Source: Methylobacterium longum (lineage in GTDB: Bacteria > Pseudomonadota > Alphaproteobacteria > Rhizobiales > Beijerinckiaceae). Taken from it: 64,000 nucleotides of DNA. The notes beneath the pieces were generated by a model that worked only from the letters and a program-made list of their open reading frames with translations, made no database searches and had not been told where the DNA came from. The DNA lies in the NCBI RefSeq assembly GCF_022179385.1, contig NZ_BPQS01000016.1, forward strand, positions 48,980 through 112,979, in the 5' to 3' direction. Position numbers and translations under genes: made by a program. Shown one piece after another: positions 25,601-43,599 of this stretch (position 1 is its first letter; each line of letters begins with the position of its first letter).

Positions 25601-27524
25601 CTTCTTCGACGTGAACTCCCTGGCCGGCCTACGGGTCGAGCTGTCCGACATCTTCCACCGCTCGCACGAGACCGTGTTCCGGCACGTCCGCGAGGGCCGG
25701 ATCGACGGCTTGCGCATCGACCACATCGACGGGCTCGCCGACCCGCTGGGCTACGCGCGGGCGCTGCAGGCGGCCGTCGGGCCGGGCTTCTACGTGGTGG
25801 TGGAGAAGATCCTCGAGCCCGGGGAGCGGCTGCGGCCCTGGCCGGTGGCCGGGACCACGGGCTACGACGTGCTCAACCAGCTCGACGGGATCCTGGTCGA
25901 CAAGACCCGGCGCGGGAAGGTCGAGCGCCTCTACACCTGGGCGACGGGCTTCGACGAGCCCTACGGCTTCCAGCTCCGGGCCGCCAAGGCCGAGATCCTG
26001 GAGATCAGCTTCGCCAGCGAGCTGGAGGTGCTGACCACCGACCTCAAGGAGGTCGCCGACGCCGACCGGCGCACCCGCGACTTCACCGTCAACGCGCTCC
26101 GCCGGGCGCTGATCGAGGTCATCGCGCGCTTCCCGACCTACCGGAGCTACCTGCCGCCGGAGCTGGAGGATGGGGATGTCGAGCCCGAGGACGTGCGCCT
26201 CATCGAGGGCGCGGTCGCCAAGGCCAAGCGCTGGTCGAGCCTGCCGGACCGCTCGGTCCACGACTTCGCCGCCGACGTCCTGCTCGGGCGCATCGAGACG
26301 GTGGGTCCGGGCCGGCCGGACCCGCGGGTGGTCCTGCGCTTCCGCCGCCGGTTCCAGCAGCTCACCGGCCCGGTCATGGCCAAGAGCCTGGAGGACACGC
26401 TGTTCTACCGGTACAGTTGCCTGCTCGGTCTCAACGAGGTCGGCGGCGATCCGGGCGAGTACGGCATCGACGCGGAGCATTTCCACGACCTGCAGACCGC
26501 CCGCGCCCGCGACTGGCCGAGCGCCATGATCACCACGGCGACCCACGACACCAAGCGCGGCGAGGATGCCCGCACCCGGCTGCTGGCCCTGTCGGAGATC
26601 CCGGAGGAATGGGCCAAGGCCTGGGACCTGTGGCAGCGCACCGCCGGTCCGCATCTCGCCCGCATCGACGGCGAGCCGGCCCCCGACGCCAACGACCAGT
26701 GGATGTTCTTCCAGGCGATCCTGGGCGCTTGGCCGCTGGACCTGCTGGAGCGGGGGGAATCCGGTGCGATCGCGGAGTTCCGCGACCGGCTCATCGCCTA
26801 CGGCGAGAAGGCCATGCGCGAGGGCAAACGCCGGTCGAGCTGGGTCAACGTCGACGAGGTCTACGAGGGCGCGGTCCGGAAGCTGTTCACCGCCCTGATC
26901 GCCCCGGGCTCGGAGTTCCTGACCGAACTCCGGCCCTTCGCCCGGCGGCTCGCCCATCTCGGCATGCTGGCGAGCCTCGGCCGGACGGTCCTGAAATGCA
27001 CTCTGCCGGGCCTGCCTGACACCTACCAGGGCACGGAGGTGTGGGACTTCTCCTTCGTGGACCCCGACAACCGCCGCCCGGTGGACTACCCGGCGCTGGA
27101 GCGGATGCTGGAGACGGGCGGGGCGCCCGCGGCGCTGCTGGCGCACTGGCCGGACGGGCGGGTCAAGCAGGCGACCCTCGCGCGGCTGCTCGCCGAGCGG
27201 GCCGAGCGCCCGGACTTCTACGCCAGCGCCGCCTACGAGCCGGTCACGGCGACGGGGATGCGGGCCGCCCACGTCATCGCCTACCGGCGGACCGATCCCG
27301 TCCAGGAGGGTGGCGACCTGTTCGTGGCGGTGCCGCGCCTGGTGGCCGGCTTCGTCGGCGAGGCGGGCTGGTCGGGGGAGGCCTTCGCGGGCACCCGGGT
27401 CGAGTTCGGGGCGGGCACGCGCTGGCGGGACCTCGTCTCGGGGCGGATTGTGGCGGGGGAGGGCGCCGATCTCGGCGAACTCCTGCGCGACCTGCCCTAC
27501 GCGGTGCTGCGGCGGGACCTTTGA
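22623..27524 (+). CDS. malQ-treY: Fusion of 4-alpha-glucanotransferase (MalQ) and malto-oligosyltrehalose synthase (TreY)
   Basis: One 1633-residue polypeptide with two complete enzymes. Residues about 1-690 are MalQ (GH77): YGLRSGTNIGIGTYAD, the nucleophile near 457 in RIDHAFQLARLF, the acid/base near 506 in IAEDLGT, and ITTHDLPTFVGWW near 557. Residues about 705-1633 are TreY (GH13): STYRLQFHKDFTF, DIVPNHMGV, GLRIDHIDGLADP near 1030, VVEKIL near 1060, and TATHDTKRGEDARTR near 1305. No stop or frameshift separates them. MalQ rearranges short maltodextrins; TreY turns the reducing end of a maltodextrin into a trehalosyl unit for TreZ. GTG 22623 overlaps the treZ stop as GTGA. Confidence 0.95.
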   Translation: MSALEQLADLVGVAAGYTDAFGKPVETPLEVRGGLLAALGFAVDDAAAVAESLERVESLRRGLIPPLLPVEARRAARVPVRLRDGAPHTLVWRLVDERGTAREGRANPHGSEPGFELPPLTPGYHRLTVQAGQTRTESWVIAAPQRCWRPRPYTEEGASDWGMAAQLYGLRSGTNIGIGTYADAGEAAREAALRGAAFLGLSPVHALFGSDRTKISPYSPSSRLFLETLFIAPRNLPGLAGSRAEALLDERADAITALREAALVDHQGVHDVLDPVLRALWAESPARAGTDAGFERFRQEGGQDLEAHAVFEALSEHFRQQGAQWLGDWPEAFRRAGTGAVRSFAAENAELVGYHAWLQYLADRQLAEASAAALGAGMRVGLYRDLAVGADRGGSEIWSHPERFADRVSIGAPPDLLAPKGQNWGLPAFDPLAMERDGLAAFRALVQANMRHAGAIRIDHAFQLARLFLIPLGAGAQAGAYVAMPFEPMLAVLRLESHRNKCLVIAEDLGTAPEGFSDALMRAGVLSYRILAFEREAEGRFKPPSAYPRDALTAITTHDLPTFVGWWRGVDTDTRQSLGLYDQDRAETERAERVVERRRLAEALAAEQLLPSAEPPDAAPFEAAARYLARAPSMLTAVQYEDVVSELAQANVPGSTEGYPNWRRKLDRDLVDIATPGGPLAKLAASLSAEARGPRSGAARLASPPPRSTYRLQFHKDFTFADAGRIVPYLHRLGISHVYASPLQKARPGSTHGYDIVDHGAINPELGGEDGFIRLSETLHAHGIKLLLDIVPNHMGVGGADNPWWLSVLEWGSLSPFADAFDIDWQRLGAGRNLVIPFLGDRYGEALEKGTLELRFDPETGAFSVWHYEHQLPIRPLSYPTILNRVIAAIGAVDDDTTAELLAISERLRAMSIDTDETRRRGFPEEAEGLKRRLAEIYGVSPLIQEATASTLALLNGFKGRPDSFGPLHRLLEAQAYRLAHWRVASSDINYRRFFDVNSLAGLRVELSDIFHRSHETVFRHVREGRIDGLRIDHIDGLADPLGYARALQAAVGPGFYVVVEKILEPGERLRPWPVAGTTGYDVLNQLDGILVDKTRRGKVERLYTWATGFDEPYGFQLRAAKAEILEISFASELEVLTTDLKEVADADRRTRDFTVNALRRALIEVIARFPTYRSYLPPELEDGDVEPEDVRLIEGAVAKAKRWSSLPDRSVHDFAADVLLGRIETVGPGRPDPRVVLRFRRRFQQLTGPVMAKSLEDTLFYRYSCLLGLNEVGGDPGEYGIDAEHFHDLQTARARDWPSAMITTATHDTKRGEDARTRLLALSEIPEEWAKAWDLWQRTAGPHLARIDGEPAPDANDQWMFFQAILGAWPLDLLERGESGAIAEFRDRLIAYGEKAMREGKRRSSWVNVDEVYEGAVRKLFTALIAPGSEFLTELRPFARRLAHLGMLASLGRTVLKCTLPGLPDTYQGTEVWDFSFVDPDNRRPVDYPALERMLETGGAPAALLAHWPDGRVKQATLARLLAERAERPDFYASAAYEPVTATGMRAAHVIAYRRTDPVQEGGDLFVAVPRLVAGFVGEAGWSGEAFAGTRVEFGAGTRWRDLVSGRIVAGEGADLGELLRDLPYAVLRRDL

Positions 27525-27549
27525 GGGCAGCCGGATCCGCCTCTCCCTC

Positions 27550-27569
27550 CCACCCCCGGTTGGGGGTGG
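27550..27569. terminator. Hairpin after treY
   Basis: CCACCCCC (27550-27557), a 4-base loop and GGGGGTGG (27562-27569) form a perfect 8-bp stem 25 bases after the treY stop. There is no T-run, so it would be a structure-only terminator or part of the adjoining palindromic element. Confidence 0.45.
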
Positions 27570-27665
27570 CGGCCCTCGCCTCCGCGCGGGTCAGCAGAGG
27601 AGGGGGCGGGTTCAGGAAGGGGCGCGATCCGCAGGGAAGGCACAGCCCCAGCCTGCGCCGTCGCT

Positions 27666-27728
27666 CCCCGTGCCCGGCCCGCGTCGCGGGCCATCCGCCC
27701 CCGGAGAGGGGGGAGGCCGGGCACGGGG
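27666..27728. repeat. 14-bp perfect inverted repeat
   Basis: CCCCGTGCCCGGCC (27666-27679) and its exact reverse complement (27715-27728) flank 35 bases. Perfect 14-bp arms suggest a palindromic intergenic element rather than chance even at this GC content. Confidence 0.6.
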
Positions 27729-27846
27729 CAAGCGCGCCCCTCCGCAGGCTTGTCATGCAACGCTGCTGAGACAAGTCGGACCGCACCGCGAGGCACGCCC
27801 GGGCTGTTCGGGCGTTACGACACAGGAACGGGAGCCAGAAGCCAGC

Positions 27847-31227
<3,381 letters not shown>

Positions 31228-31373
31228 GGCTGCCCGTGGCACTCGACCATGATTCCTGATCCCGACGACGGGCCCGCCCGTCGCCGACCATGGCTCCGCG
31301 CGGCCGACCGCCCGCGCCCCGGCCGGTCCCGACCGCCGGTCCCAGTCCCTTCGACCGATGAGGCAGCGACGCG

Positions 31374-34648
<3,275 letters not shown>

Positions 34649-34652
<4 letters not shown>

Positions 34653-36934
34653 CGGCGATCGACGAGACCTTCGCAAGGCGGGCCGATCCGGAAGTGGGAG
34701 CGGCATCGCACGCGGATGTCCCGGGCTCCGGCGGCACCGCGCAGCCGCCGAGCGTCCACCCGGACGCGATCACCGCGCTGATGGACGCCCGCCACGGCGA
34801 TCCCTTCGCGGTGCTCGGTCCCCACCGGGTCGGACCCGGGGCCTGGGAGGTGCGCGCCGTGCTGCCGGAGGCACGCTCCGCCGCCCTGGTGATGGACGGC
34901 CGCACCGTGCCGTTCGAGAAGCGCCACCCGGACGGGTTCTACGTCGCCCGGGTCGAGGGCGAGGGCCGGCCGCTCTACGAGATCGAGGTCGAGTCCTGGG
35001 ACGGAACCAAGCGCCGCCGCTACGACCCCTACGGCTTCGGCTCGTCGATCGAGCAGTACGACGTCGCCTCCCTGCGCGAGGTCGGCACCAACCTCGTCTA
35101 CCGGATGCTGGGCGCCCAGTCGGGCCAGCTCGACGGCATCGACGGCTTCCGCTTCGCCGTCTGGGCTCCGAACGCCCGCAAGGTCAGCGTGGTGGGCGAC
35201 TTCAACGACTGGGACGGGCGGCGCCACCCGATGCGGCTCTGGCAGGATGGCGGCATCTGGGAGCTGTTCGTGCCGGGCCTCAAGGCCGGCGTGCGCTACA
35301 AGTTCGAGATCCGCGGGCCCGACGGCGCCCTGGTGCCGCTGAAGGCCGATCCCGTGGCCTTCGCGGCCCAGCACCCGCCGGAGACCGCCTCGGTCACCCA
35401 CGGGACCAGCGAGTTCGACTGGCGCGATTCCGGCTGGATGACCACCCGGGGTGCCAAGGATCCGCGCCACGCGGCGATCTCGGTCTACGAGGTCCATCTC
35501 GGCTCCTGGGCGCGGGTGCCCGAGGAGGGCAACCGCTACCTCACCTACAAGGAGCTCGGCGACCGGCTGATCCCCTACGTCAAGGATATGGGCTTCACCC
35601 ATATCGAGATGCTGCCAATCACCGAGTTCCCCTTCGACGGGTCCTGGGGCTACCAGCCGGTCTCGCTGTTCGCGCCGACGAGCCGCTTCGGCACGCCGGA
35701 CGACTTCGCGGCCTTCGTGGACGCCGCCCACGAGGCCGGCATCGGCGTCCTGCTCGACTGGGTGCCGGGCCATTTCCCGCTGGATGCCCACGGGCTCGGC
35801 CTGTTCGACGGGACCCACCTCTACGAGCATGCCGACCCGCGCCAGGGCTTCCACCAGGATTGGGGCACCTACATCTACAATTTCGGGCGCACGGAGGTCG
35901 CGACGTTCCTGGCCGCCAACGCCCGGTTCTGGCTGGAGCATTACCACCTCGACGGCCTGCGCGTGGATGCCGTCGCGTCGATGCTCTACCTCGACTACTC
36001 CCGCCGCCAGGGCGAGTGGATCCCGAACCGGTACGGCGGCAACGAGAACCTCGACGCCATCGACTTCCTGCGCAAGACCAACGAGGCGACCTACAGCCAC
36101 GCCCCGGGGACGATCACGGTGGCGGAGGAATCGACCTCGTGGCCCGGCGTCTCCCATCCGACCTACACGGGCGGCCTGGGCTTCGGCTTCAAGTGGAACA
36201 TGGGCTGGATGCACGACACCCTGCATTTCATGCAGGAGGATCCGATCCATCGCCGCTACCACCACCACAACCTGACCTTCGGGCTGCTCTACGCCTTCTC
36301 GGAGAATTTCATCCTGCCGCTCTCCCACGACGAGGTGGTGCACGGGAAGGGATCGCTCCTCGGCAAGATGCCGGGCGACCGCTGGCAGAAATTCGCGAAT
36401 CTCCGGGCCTATTACGGCTTCATGTGGGGGCATCCCGGCAAGAAGTTGCTGTTCATGGGCGGCGAGTTCGGCCAGGAGCGCGAGTGGAACCACGACAACA
36501 GCCTGGACTGGCACCTGCTGGAGGATCCCCTGCACAAGGGCGTCCAGAGCGTGGTCCGTGACCTGAACCGGCTCTACGTCGCGACCCCGGCCCTCCACAG
36601 CCGCGACGTCGAGCATACCGGCTTCCAGTGGCTGGTGGCGGACGATCAGGACAACAGCGTCATCGCCTGGGCCCGCAAGGGCGCCAAGCCCGGCGAGGTC
36701 GCGATCGTGGTGTCGAACTTCACGCCGGTCCCGCGGGAGGGCTACCGGATCGGCGTCCCGCAGGCGGGCTTCTACCGGGAGGCGTTCAACTCGGATGCCG
36801 GGGTCTATGGCGGCACGAACCTGGGCAACCAGGGTGGCCGCCACACCGACGCGGAGGCGAGCCACGGCCAGGGGCAGAGCCTGTCGCTGACCCTGCCGCC
36901 GCTCGCCACGATGATCTTCCTGCTGGACGGCTGA
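34649..36934 (+). CDS. glgB: 1,4-alpha-glucan branching enzyme
   Basis: Introduces alpha-1,6 branches into glycogen-type glucans. The 761-residue protein has the N1 domain ([11 protein letters not shown]), a CBM48 domain ([22 protein letters not shown]), and the GH13 barrel with [13 protein letters not shown], nucleophile Asp440 in [17 protein letters not shown], Glu493 in VAEESTSW and Asp561 in [14 protein letters not shown]. These fix it as GlgB. ATG 34649 overlaps the treS-mak stop by 4 bases, so branching is co-translated with maltose 1-phosphate synthesis. A strong hairpin follows the gene. Confidence 0.97.
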
Positions 36935-37263
36935 GCCGCGTCATCCGGAGGGCGCGGGGATCGGCGCCCTCCGGGAATGGACCTGCGCGGCTTGAGACGA
37001 CGGCGTGCCGGTCGCGCGACAAAGCCCCTTCACCGATCTGGCGGAGGGGCGTCTCGCGATCCCGGCCCGCGTGCCGCTGCCGGCCATCCCGAGCACCGCG
37101 TCGGCGCATGCCGACGCCGCTGCCGGGATCGGGCGCGGCATCCCCGACAAGGTCGACGAGGTGCGCCGACGAGATGCAAAGCGCCGAGACGCTCGCGGCC
37201 CGGGAGAACACCCCCGGGACGGAGCGGGAAGCCTGCACGGCGCTCGCCCGGTGGGGCGTCGCC
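36935..37263. other. Convergent intergenic region glgB/glgA
   Basis: After the glgB hairpin the remaining bases to the glgA stop have open frames on both strands, but none with recognisable content or a good start. I see no gene here. Confidence 0.45.
36945..36974. terminator. Hairpin terminator after glgB
   Basis: CCGGAGGGCGC (36945-36955), an 8-base loop and GCGCCCTCCGG (36964-36974) make a perfect 11-bp stem starting 11 bases after the glgB stop. No T-tract follows. Its place at the end of the rightward gene block argues for a transcription end. Confidence 0.65.
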
Positions 37264-38877
37264 TCAGGCCGCCCGCCAGCGCAGCGCCGTGCTGTTGCCG
37301 ATCGCGCGGCCGTAGAGGCCGGCGTAATTGTCGGCCGCCTGGTCCCAGCCGAAACGGGCCGACATGGCCCGCCGCCGCATGGCGTTGAGGCGCTTCTTCT
37401 GGCCGAAGGCCTCCAGCGCCCGCCGGACCGCCGCCCCGAAGGACGCGGCCGAGGCTTCCCCGAAGGTGAAGCCCGTCACCCCGTCCTCGACGGTGTCGGC
37501 GAGGCCCCCGGTCCGGCGCACGATCGGCAGGGAGCCGAAGCGCTGCGCGTACATCTGGGCGAGGCCGCAGGGCTCGAAGCGCGAGGGCATCAGCAGGAAG
37601 TCGCTGCCCGCGAACATCCGCCGGGCCTGTGCCTCCTCGAAGCCGACATGCACGCCGACCGCGTCGGGATGGCGCTTGGCCAGCCCGCGGAGCGCCTGCT
37701 CGAACCGGCCCTCGCCCTGGCCGATCACCACGAGCTGGCCGCCCTCGGCCACGATCGCCTCGGCGGCCTGCAGGCTGAGGTCGATGCCCTTCTGGTGCAC
37801 GAGGCGCGATACGATGGCGAAGAGCGGGCCGCGGGAGACCGCCAGCCCGAACTGCTGGCGCACCGCCTCGGCGTTGGCGCGCTTGCCCTTCCAGTCGTCG
37901 ACCTCGAAGCGCGTAGCGAGGTGCGAATCGGTGCTCGGGTCCCAGGTCTCGTCGATGCCGTTGAGGATGCCGGCGAGCCGGCCCTGGCCGGCGCGGGTGC
38001 GCAGGAGCCCGTCGAGGCCGCAGCCCATCTCGGGGGTCTGGATCTCCCGCGCGTAGGTCTCGCTCACCGTGGTGACCTGCGAGGCGTAGAAGATGCCGGC
38101 CTTCAGGAAGGAGAGCTGGCCGTAGAACTCGGCCCCGTCCACCTGGAAGGCCGTCTCGGGAACGCCGAGCCGGGGCAGGGCGTCCCGGGGAAACAGGCCC
38201 TGATAGGCGAGGTTGTGGATCGTCAGCACGCTCGGCACCCGCCGGCCGCGCCAGGCGAGGTAGGCCGGCGCCAGGGCCGCCTGCCAGTCGTTGAGGTGCA
38301 GGAGATCGGCGGCCCAATCGGGATCGGCGCCGGCGGCGAGTTCCGCCGCCGCGAGGCTGAGGCGGGCGAAGCGCAGGTCGTTGTCGCCGAAATCGCCGTG
38401 CTGGTCGCCGTAGGGGGTGCCGTCGCGCTCGTAGAGCTCGGGGTTCAGGAGGACGTAGATGCGCAGCCCGTCGGCCGCCTCGATCAGCCCGAGGTCGCAG
38501 GGCGGCACGCCCGCGAACCCGTCGAGGCGGGCGACCACCGGAATCTCCGGGAAGGCGGCGCGGACCTGCCGGTAGCCGGGAATCAGGACGCGGATGTCGT
38601 AGTGCGGCACCAGGGCCCGGGGCAGGGCGGCCGACACCTCGCCGAGCCCGCCGGTCTTCACGAAATCGGCCATCTCGGGGGTGGCGTAGAGGATGCGGCG
38701 GCGCAGCGAGGTGGGGCGGGCCGGAATCGTCGGGCGGGCCTCGTCCCCCGCGCCGGATGTCCAGCCGGCGTAGGAACCACCGCGACGCGCATCGAGCATG
38801 GGGATCGACCCTGGCCGAGCGGAATGCCCCGATCTGGCAGCGGATCGGGCAGGCAGGGCTGTCGCGACCTCAACCAC
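37264..38877 (-). CDS. glgA: Glycogen synthase (ADP-glucose, GT5)
   Basis: Elongates glycogen by transferring glucose from ADP-glucose. The 537-residue GT5 protein has the ADP-binding KTGGLGEVSAALPRAL, DWQAALAPAYL, TIHNLAYQGLFP, the SRLVHQKGIDL segment and the catalytic/phosphate-site PSRFEPCGLAQMYAQRFG with PIVRRTGGLADTV. The first ~60 residues are extra, polar and poorly conserved. GTG 38877 is supported by GGAGGAG eight bases upstream; ATG 38799 would drop 26 residues of that extension. It is read toward glgB. A near-palindrome lies in its leader. ADP-glucose pyrophosphorylase (glgC) is not in the window. Confidence 0.95.
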   Translation of the reverse strand: MVEVATALPARSAARSGHSARPGSIPMLDARRGGSYAGWTSGAGDEARPTIPARPTSLRRRILYATPEMADFVKTGGLGEVSAALPRALVPHYDIRVLIPGYRQVRAAFPEIPVVARLDGFAGVPPCDLGLIEAADGLRIYVLLNPELYERDGTPYGDQHGDFGDNDLRFARLSLAAAELAAGADPDWAADLLHLNDWQAALAPAYLAWRGRRVPSVLTIHNLAYQGLFPRDALPRLGVPETAFQVDGAEFYGQLSFLKAGIFYASQVTTVSETYAREIQTPEMGCGLDGLLRTRAGQGRLAGILNGIDETWDPSTDSHLATRFEVDDWKGKRANAEAVRQQFGLAVSRGPLFAIVSRLVHQKGIDLSLQAAEAIVAEGGQLVVIGQGEGRFEQALRGLAKRHPDAVGVHVGFEEAQARRMFAGSDFLLMPSRFEPCGLAQMYAQRFGSLPIVRRTGGLADTVEDGVTGFTFGEASAASFGAAVRRALEAFGQKKRLNAMRRRAMSARFGWDQAADNYAGLYGRAIGNSTALRWRAA

Positions 38878-38895
38878 GTTGAATGCTCCTCCACC

Positions 38896-38911
38896 GCAAC
38901 GGTTCCGTTGC
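38896..38911. promoter_or_regulatory. Inverted repeat in glgA leader
   Basis: GCAACGG (38896-38902) and CCGTTGC (38905-38911) are perfect 7-base inverted arms around TT, immediately upstream of the glgA Shine-Dalgarno sequence (38886-38892). The size and symmetry resemble operators of LacI-family sugar repressors; as RNA it would be a hairpin with too small a loop. Confidence 0.5.
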
Positions 38912-39015
38912 GACGCACAAACTAGGCCATCGGCAACCTTAAGCTGAGGTTACCCATACCGCAGTGCGGCGAGAAAGCACTTGGAAAAATCGGCCCGGGT
39001 TCGCCGAAGACGCCC

Positions 39016-40599
39016 TCAGGACCGCCGCAGGATCAGCCCCTCGTCGGGGCCCAGGGTCAGGGCGGCGTCGGCGGTGTCGCCCGCCCGCCCCGCGCGGGTC
39101 GAGAGCAGCACCGTCCAGCCGCCCGCGGGCAGCGGCAGGTCCCGCGCCGCGGCACCGAAGTTCAGGATCACCCGCAGGACCTGGTCGTCGGCGAAGCGCT
39201 CGTAGGCGAAGACCTCCCCTTCACCCAGCGGCACCGCCCGGTAACCGCCCACGGAGAGGGCCGCGTGGTCGCGCCGCAGGGCCAGCAGGCGCCGGTGCAG
39301 GGTGAGCATCGAGCCCGGGTCCGAGCGCTGCGCCTCGACGTTGCGGGTCGCCCAATCCTCAGCCAGCGGCAGCCAGGGCTCGGCCGTGGAGAAGCCGGCC
39401 TGCGGGCTGTCGTCCCACTGCATCGGCGTGCGCTCCGGGTCGCGGCCGTGGCCGGGCTCGTTGTGCTCCCACGGGTCGCGGGCGCGGTCCGGCGGAATCG
39501 GCACGTGGCCGAGCCCGATCTCGTCGCCGTAATAGAGGGTCGGGGTCCCCCGCAGGGTGAGGAGCAGCATCGCGGCGATGCGGGCCTGCGCCGGCCCGAC
39601 CCGGGCGGCGATGCGCGGCTGGTCGTGGTTGCCCAGGACCCAGTTCGGCCAGCCGCCCTCGGGCAGGGCCGCCTCGTACTGCGCCACGAGATCGGCCACC
39701 GCATCGGCGCGCCACGGGGTCTGGATCAGCTGGAAGTTGAACGGCAGGTCGGCGCCCGTCAGGTCCGGGCCGTAATAGGCCACCAGCCGCTCCACCGGCA
39801 GGTAGATCTCGCCGATCAGGACACGCGCGCCGTAGTCGCGCAGCACCGACCGCATGCCGGCGATCACGTCGAAGATCTCGGGCCGGTCGGCGGAGTAGAC
39901 CTGGGTGAAGCGGTTGATCTCCGGCGCGCCCGGCGCGTAGTCGGGATTGGCCGGGTTGTCGCGGAATCCGGCATCCTTCATCAGGTGCCAGATCACGTCG
40001 ACCCGGAAGCCGTCGACCCCGCGCTCCAGCCAGAAGCGGAGCACGTCGTGCATGGCCGCGCGCACCGCGGGGTTGCGCCAGTTCAGATCCGGCTGTGCGG
40101 CCAGGAAAGCATGGTAGTAGTATTGGCCGGTGGCCGCATCGCGCGTCCAGGCCGGGCCGCCGAAATTCGACAGCCAGTTGTTCGGCGGGCCGCCATCGGG
40201 GGCGGGATCGCGCCAGATGTACCAGTCCCGCTTCGGGCTCGACCGCGACGACCGGCTCTCCGCGAACCACGGATGCGCGATCGAGGAGTGGTTGGGCACG
40301 AAATCGAGGATCACCTTCAGCCGGCGCCGATGGGCTTCCGCCACCAGGGCATCGAAGTCGGCCAGCGAGCCGAACAGCGGGTCGATCCCGCAGTAATCCG
40401 CCACGTCGTAGCCGAAATCCGCCATGGGCGAGGGGTAGACCGGTGAGATCCACACGGCGTCGACTCCGAGCCAGGCGAGGTAGTCGAGCCGCGCCGTGAT
40501 GCCGGGCAGGTCGCCGACCCCGTCGCCGTTCGTGTCCTGAAAGGAGCGGGGATAGACTTGGTAGACGGTCCCGCGCTTCCACCAGACGGTGTCGGTCAT
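39016..40599 (-). CDS. GH13 alpha-glucosidase / oligo-1,6-glucosidase family
   Basis: A 527-residue GH13 enzyme cleaving alpha-glucosidic bonds of short oligosaccharides. It begins TDTVWWKRGTVYQVYPRSFQ, typical of the oligo-1,6-glucosidase/alpha-glucosidase branch, with LDFVPNHSS, the nucleophile Asp201 in GVDGFRVDVIWHL, the acid/base in LIGEIYLP and WVLGNHDQPR. QWDDSPQAGFS near residue 390 is also family-typical. Linkage preference cannot be told. ATG 40599 has a GAGGGG upstream. It precedes glgA by 138 bases on the same strand and diverges from glgP. Confidence 0.88.
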   Translation of the reverse strand: MTDTVWWKRGTVYQVYPRSFQDTNGDGVGDLPGITARLDYLAWLGVDAVWISPVYPSPMADFGYDVADYCGIDPLFGSLADFDALVAEAHRRRLKVILDFVPNHSSIAHPWFAESRSSRSSPKRDWYIWRDPAPDGGPPNNWLSNFGGPAWTRDAATGQYYYHAFLAAQPDLNWRNPAVRAAMHDVLRFWLERGVDGFRVDVIWHLMKDAGFRDNPANPDYAPGAPEINRFTQVYSADRPEIFDVIAGMRSVLRDYGARVLIGEIYLPVERLVAYYGPDLTGADLPFNFQLIQTPWRADAVADLVAQYEAALPEGGWPNWVLGNHDQPRIAARVGPAQARIAAMLLLTLRGTPTLYYGDEIGLGHVPIPPDRARDPWEHNEPGHGRDPERTPMQWDDSPQAGFSTAEPWLPLAEDWATRNVEAQRSDPGSMLTLHRRLLALRRDHAALSVGGYRAVPLGEGEVFAYERFADDQVLRVILNFGAAARDLPLPAGGWTVLLSTRAGRAGDTADAALTLGPDEGLILRRS

Positions 40600-40938
40600 G
40601 CTTCCCCTCTCGCGTTGCCGGCCGAGGCCTCACCTGCAGCCCGACCCGGTGACGACCACCGGTGAAGGCCGGTGGATTCCTGAGGCCCGGCCCCCGGTTC
40701 GGGCCTGTCCCGCGGGTGTGCCCGACCCGTGTGTCTAGAATGTCACGTTCACACGCTATATGTTTCCCGGCATGCCCATGCCCTCCGCCAAGGCATCGCT
40801 GCCACGACTTCGCCGGAAGCCGACCGCATCGTCGGACGCTTCGGGGCACGGATCGCCCGTCCGTTCATGCGGCGGCAATCCATCAAGAGAGATAATCCGC
40901 CCACGAAATGCCCGGGCTGAGAATCCGGGGGGACGACT
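40600..40938. other. Divergent control region between GH13 glucosidase and glgP
   Basis: The region has an imperfect operator-like element: CGTGTG (40728-40733) and CACACG (40750-40755), inverted arms separated by 16 bases in a relatively AT-rich stretch. A 7-bp hairpin AGGCCCG/CGGGCCT lies near 40683-40706. Open frames crossing it are short and unsupported. Confidence 0.4.
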
Positions 40939-43491
<2,553 letters not shown>

Positions 43492-43497
43492 GCCCTC

Positions 43498-43523
43498 GAC
43501 CCGCTCCCGCGCGGGAGCGGGTC
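43498..43523. terminator. Perfect 26-bp palindrome after glgP
   Basis: GACCCGCTCCCGC (43498-43510) is followed directly by its exact reverse complement (43511-43523), beginning 7 bases after the glgP stop. It would give a very stable hairpin acting as terminator for glgP. No T-run is present. Confidence 0.7.
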
Positions 43524-43599
43524 GCCGGTGCGCATGCGGAGGCCGCCCGCACGCGAAGATCATCCGCACGCGGAGGCCGCCTGAGGGCGGCCGCGGCTC

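Larger units (their letters stand above)
27525..27846. other. Intergenic region rich in inverted repeats
   Basis: This gap of 322 bases holds two clear palindromic structures, annotated separately, and pyrimidine- and purine-rich tracts. It has the look of a dispersed intergenic palindromic element. It is unlikely to encode protein. The glgE promoter may lie in its last 100 bases. Confidence 0.5.

Noticed and set aside
36990..37263. A small gene between glgB and glgA
   Set aside because: Frames are open on both strands but neither has a start with a ribosome site or recognisable sequence.
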